Shown in pieces: positions 44,027 through 54,100 of a stretch of 59,390 nt of DNA. The position numbers were made by a program, and so were the translations under genes. The DNA comes from a virus. The stretch spans positions 1-59,390 of IMG/VR virus record IMGVR_UViG_3300042691_031687; one strand, 5' to 3'. Below the pieces are notes generated by a model that did no database searches, was not told the origin of the DNA, and worked only from the letters and a program-made list of their open reading frames with translations. Within the stretch, counting starts at the first letter, position 1; the number at the start of each line of letters is the position of its first letter.

Positions 44027-46129
44027 ATGTCTCTTCCACTAAATCCAACAAACGGCCAACAGGTAATTCTTAACGGAATCAAATATAATTACAATCTCGG
44101 AACTAATAGTTGGCGTCGAGATTTTAATAATGTACTTGATAGATTTTTTCTAGTAGGCAATAATCAAGCTGTTAATACTTCAACAGGAGATTTAGTAGTA
44201 TCTGGTGGCGCTGGCTTTGGTAAAGATGTTCATGTTGGCGGCAGGTTAGTAGTATATAACGGTGCAACTTTTAATGGCACAGTGACTGGTATTATTTCAA
44301 CATCTTCCAGGGCAGTTTCTCTTGCTGGCGGACAATTTGGCGATTTAGTTTATCAATTATCTACCGGTACAACTGGTTTTATAAACATTGCCACTACTGG
44401 TTCTATTTTGTTAAGTAACGGCGTTATTCCTATATGGACTACAACCGCAGCTATTAGTGTTGCATTTGCATCTACAGCAACTAATATCAACGGCGGCCTT
44501 GCCACATATATTCCTTTTCAATCAGCACCAAGTACTACTACGTTTGACGCTAATTTTAGATACGATGGACAAAGTTTATTAGTATCAAATACAACTCTTA
44601 GTACAGGTACAACATCGGGTGCATTAATTGTTAGCGGCGGCGCAGGAATTGCCGGAGATGTTTACGTTGGTGGAAATTTTCAAGTAAACGGAACTACAAC
44701 TTTTATAAATTCTACAAATTTAGAAGTTACTGATAAAAATATAATTTTATCCAAAGGCGCTATTAACGCAGCCGCAGCAGACGGCGCAGGATTTACAGTC
44801 GAAGGTCCGGTAACACAACCTACAATATTATATCGTAGTGCAACAGACAGCTGGGATCTTAACAAATTATTAAGAGCCAGCAGCGCTGAAATTACAGGAG
44901 GAGCCCCTTCAATTTCAACCGGTACTGGTGCATTAAAAATAACAGGCGGTATTGGTGTTCATGGTGCAGTGCATTCTACATCACTTAACGGTCCATTAAC
45001 TGGAACTGTTGGAGCAGGCACAAAAAATACTGGAGGATTTACATCAGTTGAAATTACTGCGGCTACTTCATCTACTAGCGTAAGCACTGGTGCATTAACT
45101 GTTGCTGGCGGAGCTGGCATTGCTGGTACTGTAACTGCAAACCAATTAGCACTTGTATCAACAGCGCAGTCTACTAGTGTAAGCACTGGTGCATTAACTG
45201 TTGCTGGCGGAGCTGGAATTACTGGAGATGTTTACGTTGGCGGATTGATTACTGGAGTTGTTACCAATGCAAACAATGCAAACACTGCTACTCTTTCTTT
45301 AACAAGTATAAAGTCTAATAATATCAGTGCTGGTATTGCAAATCAAATTCCTTATCAATCTGCTGCTGATACAACTGTATTTTCAAATAATTTAACATTT
45401 AACGGAACAACATTGGCAGCTAGCCAAATATCTGTTTCGTCGGCAGTAGCTTCTGTGCTACCGACTGCTGAACTAGGTATATCGTTAACTAACTCTGTTA
45501 TCAATCAATCACCGTATATTAGATTGTCTGGAAACACATCAGGTATTGTAATGTTATCATCTTTTGGTACATTACGTATTTTACAGGACGCTGTATCTTT
45601 TACAAATAGTTTACTCAGTGTAGGACCTACTGGTGCTGCAATTCCTGTTATAACTAATTCTGTATCAACTACTACAGGTTCTTTAGTATTAGGGGGCGGC
45701 CTAGGAGTTGGCGGCTCAATTAACGTTTTTGAAACTGTAACTGCTCAGAATATAACAGCAGTTGGAAATTTAATTGCAACTAGGCACATACACCCTATTT
45801 TGACTATAACAACTGCTACCGGGTTAGTAGTACATGATTTGAACGTTGCTAGTAAATTCTATCATACTGGAATGACTTCCAATTTTACAGCCAATTTTAC
45901 AAATGTTCCTACAACTAATGATAGAGAAATTAATGTAGAACTAATATTAAATCAAAATTCTTCTACAGGTTTTTATGCAAATATTATACAAATTAATGGA
46001 GTTGGTGTTAGTGCAAGATATAATGCAGCACCAACAGCTACGGCAAACAGAATTGAAGTACAAAAATTGCGATTAATTAGGACTGGCGGAGTCTGGATTG
46101 TATTAGGACAACTAGAAGAATACGTTTAA
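44027..46129 (+). CDS. Tail fiber protein with receptor-type C-terminal domain
   Basis: 700 aa. The body has repeats of S-T-G-A-L-x-V-x-G-G-A-G-I-x-G-D-V-Y-V-G-G, each ending a shaft segment. A 49-nt segment is duplicated almost exactly at 45071-45119 and 45170-45218 (99-nt offset). The C-terminal 110 residues (FYHTGMTSNFTANFTNVPTT, IIQINGVGV, KLRLIRTGGVWIVLGQLEEY) form a fiber-tip domain common in marine T4-like phages. It ends the fiber module, tail-to-tail with the Nudix gene with no space. No clear terminator was seen between them. Confidence 0.8.
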   Translation: MSLPLNPTNGQQVILNGIKYNYNLGTNSWRRDFNNVLDRFFLVGNNQAVNTSTGDLVVSGGAGFGKDVHVGGRLVVYNGATFNGTVTGIISTSSRAVSLAGGQFGDLVYQLSTGTTGFINIATTGSILLSNGVIPIWTTTAAISVAFASTATNINGGLATYIPFQSAPSTTTFDANFRYDGQSLLVSNTTLSTGTTSGALIVSGGAGIAGDVYVGGNFQVNGTTTFINSTNLEVTDKNIILSKGAINAAAADGAGFTVEGPVTQPTILYRSATDSWDLNKLLRASSAEITGGAPSISTGTGALKITGGIGVHGAVHSTSLNGPLTGTVGAGTKNTGGFTSVEITAATSSTSVSTGALTVAGGAGIAGTVTANQLALVSTAQSTSVSTGALTVAGGAGITGDVYVGGLITGVVTNANNANTATLSLTSIKSNNISAGIANQIPYQSAADTTVFSNNLTFNGTTLAASQISVSSAVASVLPTAELGISLTNSVINQSPYIRLSGNTSGIVMLSSFGTLRILQDAVSFTNSLLSVGPTGAAIPVITNSVSTTTGSLVLGGGLGVGGSINVFETVTAQNITAVGNLIATRHIHPILTITTATGLVVHDLNVASKFYHTGMTSNFTANFTNVPTTNDREINVELILNQNSSTGFYANIIQINGVGVSARYNAAPTATANRIEVQKLRLIRTGGVWIVLGQLEEYV
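45071..45218 (+). repeat. Two-copy 99-bp tandem duplication in fiber gene
   Basis: Copies starting at 45071 and 45170 share 47 of 49 bases (differences AGCG/AGTG and GGCATT/GGAATT) and code for S-T-S-V-S-T-G-A-L-T-V-A-G-G-A-G-I. The offset is exactly 33 codons. Confidence 0.85.
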
Positions 46130-46555
46130 TTAAATTAACTCTAGAATAAGATCTATCTTACCTTTGATAACTTTATTGTTTAAGCTAGATTTTACTCCTT
46201 GGTGCAGAGGTTTTGGAAATCCTTCGTAACTAGACCAGGCATAAGATATGTGCTCGTCGTTAAGGTTAGGAATAAATTCCTTATCTACAATTAAGATATA
46301 AGTGTTATAATTAAATTTTTGATCTTGACTAGCATAGTGTTCCAGTGGAATTAATTTTTGTATGTTAGGAAGAAATCCAATTTCTTCTCGAATTTCTCTA
46401 GTCAAAGTGTCATACGGTGTAAGATCTACAGGGTCTTTTTTTCCGCCAACAAATCCCCACGTTTTTGCAGTTTTACCTTTGTTTCTTAATAAAAATAGAA
46501 ACCTTTTAGTGTCTTTTGAAAGAAAAAGACCACCACTGCATGTTATTGTATTCAT
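46130..46555 (-). CDS. Nudix hydrolase
   Basis: 141 aa from the ATG at 46555, which overlaps the gp15 stop (ATGA); an in-frame ATG at 46570 would lie inside gp15. The Nudix box is recognisable as GGKKDPVDLTPYDTLTREIREEIGF: the R-E-I-R-E-E-I-G-F half is perfect, and the first half has Gly then Asp in place of the usual Glu with one extra residue. The WGFVGGK strand before it is typical. Nudix enzymes cleave nucleoside diphosphates linked to X (dNTPs, NAD, ADP-ribose, RNA caps). Substrate unknown. Translated with the neck operon, so it is probably made late. Confidence 0.88.
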   Translation of the reverse strand: MNTITCSGGLFLSKDTKRFLFLLRNKGKTAKTWGFVGGKKDPVDLTPYDTLTREIREEIGFLPNIQKLIPLEHYASQDQKFNYNTYILIVDKEFIPNLNDEHISYAWSSYEGFPKPLHQGVKSSLNNKVIKGKIDLILELI

Positions 46556-47976
46556 AGAACTAAACGCCAAGATCCTGGATCATATATACCTTCATAACTC
46601 TTAGACCATTGCCATATACCGTCTAAGTTATTCCATTTATATTGAATACCAGTGAATGTATTAGTTATATAAACCACTGCTTGAATAGTAGTACTATCGA
46701 ATATAATATTCCAAAATGCTCCGTCCCACTCTATAATGTCGTTAGCAGATGCTTTAAAATCACTAGTGTTGGCGTTCTTCCACGCCTGTGGACCAAAGTA
46801 TCCAGGAAAGGTATCTCTATCGGGATTTATATCTTCAAGTATTAAGTATCTAGTCCCTGTAACCTTATTTGCTGGATTAAATTTTTGAGGATCTATGATT
46901 GCATCAACTGTTCCCCTACCTGCTAAAATTGTATTTCCCGGAACAGTGTCGGCGTCAAAGTTAATGTTAATAATAAAATCGTCTAACGGATTAACTCCTA
47001 TATAGCCTACAATTTCAGTTCCGTCTTCTTTTCTTAACCTCAGTTGACTAAGGCCTGCCCTAAATTGACCTGGATATAAATCTAAGATACTGTACCAATT
47101 CTGCTTGTTGGTTAGGTCAGCATTAGATGTCAATTCTGTAGGAACAGATTCTTTAATAGGAAGCAAAGATGCAGTATTGTTTAGAACCAATAGTCCAAAA
47201 TTTCCAGGAGTTACTACAGATTTTCCTACTAGCACATCCCCAGTAAACAGATTAGTTAACGAAATATCTTTGTACGCACCTTCTTCAGTTACTCCGTTTA
47301 GTGCTCCAGATACAAATACATTTGAAATAACTTTGGTAATTATTCCTAACTTTTTAACTTTAGCAGGAGGATTTATCCAAATAGGACAACTGAATTGCAA
47401 ACTTGCAACACTGATCTCTCCCTCCAGTCCTTGAGGCACTGTTCTAGTTTCAAAAGTTTGATTTACTAATTCAACAACACTTAAACTAGACCAGTCTATA
47501 TAATTGTCAGAACTTTGAAGCTCTAAACTGGGATTAAAAAATACAACAATTTGTTCCCATAGTTGCAGCTTTTGATCAGTATTGGTACTCCATATGTCTG
47601 CTGAAAATGTCACTAGATAAGGAGTTGGCATTAATCTCTCTACAGTATAGCCAGCGCCTTGATTTCTTGAATATTCACCAGTTTCTTCATTGAATTCTCG
47701 TTCTCGTATTTGCACCTTGCTAATAAATGTAGGATCTTGCATTCTATTTCGGTCATGCTGCAAATCTTTTATATAACAAGAAATAAACGGCGCACTCTGC
47801 ATGATATTTTCGCTGTTTTTCTTTAAAATATTTCCAACTTGCCTGCTCATGTCCCCGTATCTAACAGGGACCTCCACTAGTTGTCCTTTGGCATCTTTGT
47901 AACTAAAGTTGCTCATCAATCTCATAAATTGGGTTAGGTATCGTTTGACCTGCCCGTCATAAAAATAATCACTCAT
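46552..47976 (-). CDS. gp15: Tail sheath stabiliser/completion protein gp15
   Basis: 474 aa (T4 gp15 is 272 aa). The N-terminal block YFYDGQVKRYLTQFMRLMSNFSY, then VPVRYGDMSRQVG and RLMPTPYLVTFSADIWSTNT match gp15 closely. A PAKVKKLGII segment follows near residue 200; the C-terminal third (residues about 280-474) is an extension not present in T4. gp15 caps the sheath and tube and joins tail to head. It overlaps gp14 by 1 nt and the Nudix gene by 4 nt. Confidence 0.9.
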   Translation of the reverse strand: MSDYFYDGQVKRYLTQFMRLMSNFSYKDAKGQLVEVPVRYGDMSRQVGNILKKNSENIMQSAPFISCYIKDLQHDRNRMQDPTFISKVQIREREFNEETGEYSRNQGAGYTVERLMPTPYLVTFSADIWSTNTDQKLQLWEQIVVFFNPSLELQSSDNYIDWSSLSVVELVNQTFETRTVPQGLEGEISVASLQFSCPIWINPPAKVKKLGIITKVISNVFVSGALNGVTEEGAYKDISLTNLFTGDVLVGKSVVTPGNFGLLVLNNTASLLPIKESVPTELTSNADLTNKQNWYSILDLYPGQFRAGLSQLRLRKEDGTEIVGYIGVNPLDDFIININFDADTVPGNTILAGRGTVDAIIDPQKFNPANKVTGTRYLILEDINPDRDTFPGYFGPQAWKNANTSDFKASANDIIEWDGAFWNIIFDSTTIQAVVYITNTFTGIQYKWNNLDGIWQWSKSYEGIYDPGSWRLVL

Positions 47977-49175
47977 TAATTATCTGCCTTTGGTTTTAGT
48001 GCTTTTGATAGGGCTTGTTTTTCTTGAACAACTTTTCCGCTAATTGTTGCAGTATTATTGTTATTGACAAAAGTTCCTTTCTGTGTCAATCTTACAGGCT
48101 GGCCAGGATATGCAGCAGTTGGCGCAGTCTGACCAGTTCCTAAATTAGTCATGGTCATTCTTACGTTGTCTTCATATTTTATCCAACGTCTGCCATCATA
48201 TCTAAACAACCTATTTGGAAAATAATCAGTCCGCAAATGAAACTGCCCGTTTGACGGCCCTTTGGGAAAGTCTATACCAAACGAATAAGCAGCTCCGTTA
48301 GGGGGTAAGCCATTGTCTGTTAGATAACCTACATATAAATTTTTAGCAGAATTAGCTAATATTGCAGATGCGTCTAAACTATTACTATCAACAGTTACAT
48401 CGGTAACTGATGTATCTGCATAATCAACTGTGCCATCTTCGTTAAGAGGAATGCTGAATAAACTGTCAGTAGAATATCCTGCAAACGGTACATCTGCTTC
48501 TGCTTGAGCAATAATTGATCTATTAATTTCTATACTTTGATTGTACGTAGACAATACATCTCTAAGAGTCTGATTGCCTGTACCAGCAGGTGCATCAAGA
48601 ATTTCCTTGAACTCTTGACTGTCAACTAACGGTTCACATTTTGCTCTAAGTAAATGCGGATACCAGGTTTGACTAAATCCTGTAGCGGCTCTAGACACAT
48701 CGGTTATTACATAAAATCTTCTAAGCGCAATCATAGCGTCGTCTAGTGCATATTCATCTTTTAGATGCGGTAGTTCTAGCACATCTCCTGGCATGAGTTT
48801 TCTACCTAATGAATCAACAGTTCCGCTCAAGTGAAACGTTATCATTATATTATCGTTAGTTAAAAATAGACCAAACTGACTGAGGTTAAAATCTATATCT
48901 TGCATGGTGTAAATTCCACGAATGCTGTAGATATTAGGATCATAGTGTCTATCTCGATTTTCTAAAAAGATTAAATCTTGTATACCTAACTCACCGATGG
49001 GATTAGTATTTGTTGGTATTCCGGGCGTTGATGCCCCTTCTTCGGGGTTAACTGGTCCTAGATATTTGTGAACAAAAACGTCAGTCCCGCCAACCTGAAA
49101 CTGCTCGTTAATTGTACGATCTAAGAATTTAAAATCATTGCCCTTTTCGGGACGGTATAGTGATAAGCGTGGCAT
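47976..49175 (-). CDS. gp14: Neck protein gp14
   Basis: 399 aa (T4 gp14 is 256 aa). MPRLSLYRPEKGNDFKFLDR and VGGTDVFVHKYLGPVNPEEG followed by IQDLIFLENRDRHYDPNIY are diagnostic. It forms the neck connector with gp13. The C-terminal 180 residues add a domain with FRYDGRRWIKYEDNVRM. A late box AATAAATA lies 7 nt before the ATG with no Shine-Dalgarno sequence. It is divergent from gp13, its partner. Confidence 0.93.
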   Translation of the reverse strand: MPRLSLYRPEKGNDFKFLDRTINEQFQVGGTDVFVHKYLGPVNPEEGASTPGIPTNTNPIGELGIQDLIFLENRDRHYDPNIYSIRGIYTMQDIDFNLSQFGLFLTNDNIMITFHLSGTVDSLGRKLMPGDVLELPHLKDEYALDDAMIALRRFYVITDVSRAATGFSQTWYPHLLRAKCEPLVDSQEFKEILDAPAGTGNQTLRDVLSTYNQSIEINRSIIAQAEADVPFAGYSTDSLFSIPLNEDGTVDYADTSVTDVTVDSNSLDASAILANSAKNLYVGYLTDNGLPPNGAAYSFGIDFPKGPSNGQFHLRTDYFPNRLFRYDGRRWIKYEDNVRMTMTNLGTGQTAPTAAYPGQPVRLTQKGTFVNNNNTATISGKVVQEKQALSKALKPKADN

Positions 49176-49182
49176 AGTGTTG

Positions 49183-49190
49183 TATTTATT
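49183..49190 (-). promoter_or_regulatory. Late promoter box AATAAATA before gp14
   Basis: Minus-strand AATAAATAC with 7 nt to the gp14 ATG; faces away from the plus-strand box at 49236. Confidence 0.55.
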
Positions 49191-49235
49191 GAACTGTTTG
49201 CAACGAACTATCTATAAATTTTGAAGTAGAATACA

Positions 49236-49243
49236 ACTAAATA
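49236..49243 (+). promoter_or_regulatory. Late promoter box ACTAAATA, 5 nt before gp13 ATG
   Basis: ACTAAATATGCTT then ATG at 49249. Exactly 5 nt separate box and start codon; no Shine-Dalgarno sequence. Confidence 0.55.
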
Positions 49244-49248
49244 TGCTT

Positions 49249-50007
49249 ATGACTGATTCAGAAATTTCTAGACAACAAATAATGGAGTATATTAAAACCA
49301 TGCTAGGTGACGGCATGATTGATATAGAACTCGAACCCAAGCACTACAACATTGCTATTGACAGGGCGTTGGCAAAATTTCGTCAGCGAAGTCAGGCCAG
49401 CACAGAAGAAAGTTATGGTTTCATGACTCTACATGAAAATCAAAACGAATATATTCTTGCCCCTGAAGTTATGCAAGTTAGACAGGTATTTCGTAGAAGT
49501 ATAGGTTCTAGAACAGGCGGTGGCGACGGTGGTACTATATTTGAGCCGTTTAACTTAGCTTATACTAACACCTATTTAATGGCTTCTTCAAATATGGGCG
49601 GATTGGCAACATATTTTGCATTTGCCAGCTATCAGAAACTTGTAGGTAAAATGTTCGGAAGTGAGATTGATTTTTTATGGAATGCTACCACTAAAAAAAT
49701 TACAATTTTACAAAGACCTAGAGGCGAAGAAGAAATTTTACTTTGGTTGTACAATCATAGACCAGATTTTGCATTGTTCACAGACCCCTACGCAGGCATT
49801 TGGCTTAAGGATTATTCGCTAGCAGTGAGTAAACTTATGTTAGGTGAAGCTCGCGAAAAATTCCAAACTATTGCCAGTCCGCAGGGCGGCACTAGCTTAA
49901 ACGGAACAGCACTAAAAGCTGAAGCCAAAGCAGACATGGAACAGCTCGAAATGGATCTGATCAACTACAAAGACGGTAGTAATCCATTGACATTCATTGT
50001 TGGCTAA
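49249..50007 (+). CDS. gp13: Neck protein gp13
   Basis: 252 aa from the ATG at 49249; an ATG two codons earlier overlaps the last base of the late box and is therefore less likely. The family block DGMIDIELEPKHYNIAIDRA, KFRQRSQASTEESYGFM and WLKDYSLAVSKLMLGEAREKF match T4-type gp13 (309 aa in T4). It forms the ring between the portal and gp14. Divergent from gp14. Confidence 0.93.
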   Translation: MTDSEISRQQIMEYIKTMLGDGMIDIELEPKHYNIAIDRALAKFRQRSQASTEESYGFMTLHENQNEYILAPEVMQVRQVFRRSIGSRTGGGDGGTIFEPFNLAYTNTYLMASSNMGGLATYFAFASYQKLVGKMFGSEIDFLWNATTKKITILQRPRGEEEILLWLYNHRPDFALFTDPYAGIWLKDYSLAVSKLMLGEAREKFQTIASPQGGTSLNGTALKAEAKADMEQLEMDLINYKDGSNPLTFIVG

Positions 50008-50014
50008 AAAATAT

Positions 50015-50043
50015 TTGACACTTACATCTAAATGTAATAAATT
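50015..50043 (+). promoter_or_regulatory. Sigma70-type promoter before dNMP kinase
   Basis: TTGACA (perfect -35, 50015-50020), 17-nt spacer, TAAATT (50038-50043). CAGGAG follows 10 nt later as ribosome binding site. It suggests that this nucleotide-metabolism gene is expressed early, unlike its neighbours. Confidence 0.7.
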
Positions 50044-50063
50044 ATACTATCGCAGGAGATACT

Positions 50064-50717
50064 ATGATAGTAGGGTTTGTTGGGTTCATTGGTTCGGGCA
50101 AAGACACTGCCGCAGATTATTTGGTTAACTTTCACGGTTATCGACGAGACTCGTTTGCAAACACTCTTAAAGATGCAGTAGCCTGTGTTTTTGGTTGGGA
50201 TCGAGTTTTATTGGAAGGCCGTACAAAAGAAGCCCGTGAATGGCGAGAACAACCCGATACATGGTGGAGTGATCGTCTAGGCAGAAATATCACTCCTCGA
50301 TTAATGTTGCAACTGTGGGGCACCGAAGTTTGCCGCAACGGATTTCACGACGATATTTGGATTGCTAGCCTAGAAAACAAAATGCGTAAAACTGGCGACA
50401 ACATTGTTATCAGTGATGTACGTTTTCCCAACGAAATTAAAGCTATTCACAATGCAGGCGGAATTGTAGTACGTATCAAACGAGGTGACAATCCTGAATG
50501 GTATGATGCCGCAGTTAGTGTAAATGCAGGACCTGATGGTAATGCTACGTGGAGTCTGAGTAAGGCTAGATTAGCACAACTTAAAATTCATGCTAGCGAA
50601 ACTGCATGGGTTGGAGGTGCTATTGATCACACTGTCTACAACGACACTACTATTGATGCACTTTTTGAACAGATTAAAAATCTGGTGATAGATCCCCTTG
50701 CCGCCAAGGAAGATTAA
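50064..50717 (+). CDS. gp1: Deoxynucleoside monophosphate kinase gp1
   Basis: 217 aa (T4 gp1 is 241 aa). P-loop GFIGSGKDTAADYL at residues about 5-18, followed by RDSFANTLKDAV and the substrate-lid region TWWSDRLGRNITPRLMLQLWGTE, then VISDVRFPNEI. It phosphorylates dNMPs to dNDPs for phage DNA synthesis. It has its own sigma70-type promoter. Its last 44 nt overlap the convergent HNH gene. Confidence 0.95.
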   Translation: MIVGFVGFIGSGKDTAADYLVNFHGYRRDSFANTLKDAVACVFGWDRVLLEGRTKEAREWREQPDTWWSDRLGRNITPRLMLQLWGTEVCRNGFHDDIWIASLENKMRKTGDNIVISDVRFPNEIKAIHNAGGIVVRIKRGDNPEWYDAAVSVNAGPDGNATWSLSKARLAQLKIHASETAWVGGAIDHTVYNDTTIDALFEQIKNLVIDPLAAKED

Positions 50718-51009
50718 GTCCGTGTAATATCCGTTGGCAATTCGCGCACACTGTTTTTAAATTAGAATGCCTGCAATTATCTAAATTACCATCTATATGG
50801 TACACATTAAATTGCTGAAAATATTTGCTAAAAAACCCACATTTGTCGCATTTGTTTTTTTGCCGATATCCAGCCTTATACCATTTTGGTAATCCTTCCT
50901 TGCTGCCGCGAGCACAGTGATCGCATTTTGATCTATAAAAAGGTTTGCCCTCTTTATAATAGTTAATAGCAACTGGTCTTTTATCACAACTTTTACATAA
51001 TTTTCTCAT
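50674..51009 (-). CDS. HNH-type zinc-binding putative endonuclease
   Basis: 111 aa. Four Cys pairs: CKSC (5-8), CDHC, CDKC and CANC, the last two bracketing YHIDGNLDNCRHSNLKTVC. The H-x-D-G-N-x-x-N-x-x-x-x-N-L pattern is a small-HNH core of the kind carried by free-standing homing or packaging-associated nucleases. Its 3' end overlaps gp1 by 44 nt. On the minus strand a late-type box GTTAAATA (51046-51039) lies 29 nt before its ATG, so it may be made late and in part antisense to gp1. Confidence 0.75.
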   Translation of the reverse strand: MRKLCKSCDKRPVAINYYKEGKPFYRSKCDHCARGSKEGLPKWYKAGYRQKNKCDKCGFFSKYFQQFNVYHIDGNLDNCRHSNLKTVCANCQRILHGLNLPWRQGDLSPDF

Positions 51010-51038
51010 TCACGCCCTTTTACTACCCTTTTCGTCTG

Positions 51039-51046
51039 TATTTAAC
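51039..51046 (-). promoter_or_regulatory. Late promoter box GTTAAATA before HNH gene
   Basis: Minus-strand GTTAAATAC, 29 nt before the ATG at 51009. Confidence 0.45.
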
Positions 51047-51067
51047 TAGGTAAAAAATTACCAAACC

Positions 51068-51075
51068 GCTAAATA
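51068..51075 (+). promoter_or_regulatory. Late promoter box GCTAAATA before gp18
   Basis: GCTAAATAC, 33 nt before the sheath ATG; a strong GAGGAG ribosome binding site (51095-51100) follows. Confidence 0.5.
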
Positions 51076-51108
51076 CTTCAAGCGAGAATCCATTGAGGAG
51101 ATTAACAA

Positions 51109-54100
51109 ATGGCAGGATTAACATCACCCGGCGTACAAGTAACAGTTATTGATGAAAGTTTTTACAATACAGCACTACCTGGCACCGTACCTATTATTTT
51201 TGTTGCTACAAGAGCAAACAAAAGCACACCTTCAGGCGGCGTTGCACCAGGGACGCTATTATCAAATTTAGGAAAAGTTTGGACTATTACTAGTCAACGA
51301 GACTTAACTGATACATTTGGCACACCTCTATTTTATACCGATGGCAGCGGAAATGCTGTACATGGTGGAGAATTAAACGAATACGGTTTGCAAGCCGCAT
51401 ACAGTTCTTTAGGCGTTAGTTCTAGAGCATATGTAGTACGTGCAGATATTGATTTGTCTCAATTGGTACAAACATCTTCTGAGCCAAAGGGTGACCCAGA
51501 ATCAGGAACTTATTGGATTGACACTGCTAGCTCTAAGTTTGGTATCGGTGAATGGAACAATACTAGTAAAGTATTTGTTAATAAAACTCCTTTAATTATC
51601 AACGATGCTAACAGCGCAACAGTATCATCAGCAGGAGTTCCATTGGAATCGTTTGGTGTTATTGGCGATTATGCTATGTATATCACTAGTGACAACGAAA
51701 ATACTCTGTGGTTTAAAAACACAAGTAATCGATGGGTTGTTGTAGGAACTGCTGTAGAAACAAGTTTTGGATCACCAGTAGTAACTCCGACATTTACTAG
51801 CAACAGCTGGCAAACTAGCTGGCCTTTAGTTACATTAACGCCAGGTGCAATTACATCAGGGCGAGTGTTTAACATTAATGGTGTTGGTATAACTGTCACT
51901 GGCACTACTCCTAACGACATTGCCCTAACAATCAACGCATCTATGCCATTGGCAGGCGTTGGCGCAAAGAGCGATGGTACTAGAATACATTTGTATGCAG
52001 ATGCAACTGCTCAAGGTGGTATTGTTGGTCCTGACGGTAAAATTACATTGTCAGACGGAACCGCAGGTACATTAGCATTGTTAGGTGCAACTGCCGGAAC
52101 ATACGGACCTGTATCGTTAGCGATAGCTCCTCACTTCCAGTTTCCACAATTTGCTACAAATGGCGCTGCAACAGGTAGTGTTTACGTCAAAACAACTAGC
52201 CCAAATAACGGCAGTGATTGGGTTGTAAAATATTACAACGGCACAACTAGAACATGGGCAACAGTAGCTGCTCCTATATATGCAACATCAGAAGCTGCAA
52301 TTGCTGCATTAGATAATACTGGCGGTACTGGTCTTACTGCTGGGAGAATTTTTGTAAAAAGTAATATTGATGACGGCACTGCTGGATCTACAACATCTCC
52401 GTTAGTTGCAGATTTTAAAGTTTACAGAAGAACTACTACTGCTCCTACAGTAATAGCAACCACAGTTGGCGCAAGTGTTGCATTTACTCCAGGTGACAGT
52501 TTTACTGTAGCAGAAACATTAGCAGGTAGTTCATCGTTAGCAGCTCCTAAAGTTGTTACTATTACAACTAGCACAATGGCTGGCTTTTCTGCTGCAATAA
52601 GTGCCGCTGGCCTAGTTAACGTATCTTCGGAATATGATTCTGTTACTCGTGTATTAAAAATATCACACAAGTTAGGCGGAGATATGTGTTTCATTGACAA
52701 TTCCGGTCTACCTTTGTTTACTGTAGGTTTCTATGATTTAGGAACAAACACATATGCAGCAAATCTATATCCAGAAGGTGCGCACTCAGCTTATGATTTA
52801 AGAGCAAGCAACTGGAAACCAATAGATTTACTAACTTCAGTAGTAACTACATCTAACTCTGCACCTACAACTAGCCCCGCAAACGGCACATTATGGTATT
52901 CAGCAGTGCAAGATGAAGTTGATATTATGATTCACAATGGCACTACTTGGGTAGGATATAAAAATTACCTACCTAGTACTAGTCCAAACGGTCCTATTAT
53001 TAGAGCTACTCAACCCGACAAAGACACCGGTCAAAGCGACGGCACACCATTAGTAGATGGAGATATTTGGATTGATAGTTCTGACCCAGAAAAATATGGA
53101 CAAAACGTCTATGTTTGGAACAGCACACTAAACAAGTGGATCAAACAAGATTTAGCTGACAACACTAGTCCTAACGGTTGGTTGTTTGCAGATGCACGTT
53201 GGGCCAATACTGGTACTTCTACAATGCCTGCATCAATTGCAACATTGTTGTCTAGTAACTATTTAGATCCAGATGCACCAGATCCAGCATTGTTTCCACA
53301 GGGAATGAAATTATGGAATACTCGCAGAAGCGGAAATAACGTCAAACGTTACGTTACCAGTCAAATTGACATTACTGCCAACAATGGTATAAACACTAGA
53401 TTCGGTAGTGAAGTAATGGATGGCAGTACTGGTGGTACAAAATACGCAACTGCAAGATGGGTTAACGCTACTGGTAATGCACAAGACGGTAGTGGACTAT
53501 TTGGAAGACATGCTCAACGAGGCATGGTAGTTAGATCGCTAAAAGCAACTATCGACACTAACCAAGGTGTTAGAGACACTGATACATTAGTAGCTAACTT
53601 GATTGCGACTCCAGGATATACTGAAGCTATTGCAAACATGGTTTCTTTAAACGCAGCAAGAGGATTGACTGCATTTGTTATTGGTGATACGCCGTTTAGA
53701 TTAGCAGCAAACGGTAGTGATCTAAGAGCATGGGGCTCTAGCACAACTGCACTAGACAACAGCGAAGCAGGCGCTAGAACATTTGACGAATATCTAGCAA
53801 TGTACTATCCTAGCGGATTTACAAATGACAATGCAGGTAATCAAATTGTTGTTCCGCCTAGTCATATGATATTAAAAACTATTGCAACAAGCGATCAGCG
53901 CAGCTATCCTTGGTTTGCGCCAGCAGGCACACGACGCGGTAGTGTTGACAATGCAACAGCAGTTGGATTCATTAGGAATGGTGAATTTGTACAAAGTCCT
54001 TTACCAGAAAGTTTAAGAAATGTATTACAAGACATTGGAGTACAAATCAACCCTATTGCAACTTTGCCAGGTTCTGGCCTAGTGGTATTTGGACAAAAGA

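Noticed and set aside
29984-46129. Prophage or insertion element boundaries around the fiber block
   Set aside because: No transposase, integrase, terminal inverted repeats or target duplication seen; genes are tightly spaced and share the late promoter type.
46100-46160. Bidirectional terminator between the last fiber gene and the Nudix gene
   Set aside because: The two stop codons abut and the sequence is AT-rich without a stable stem and T tract.
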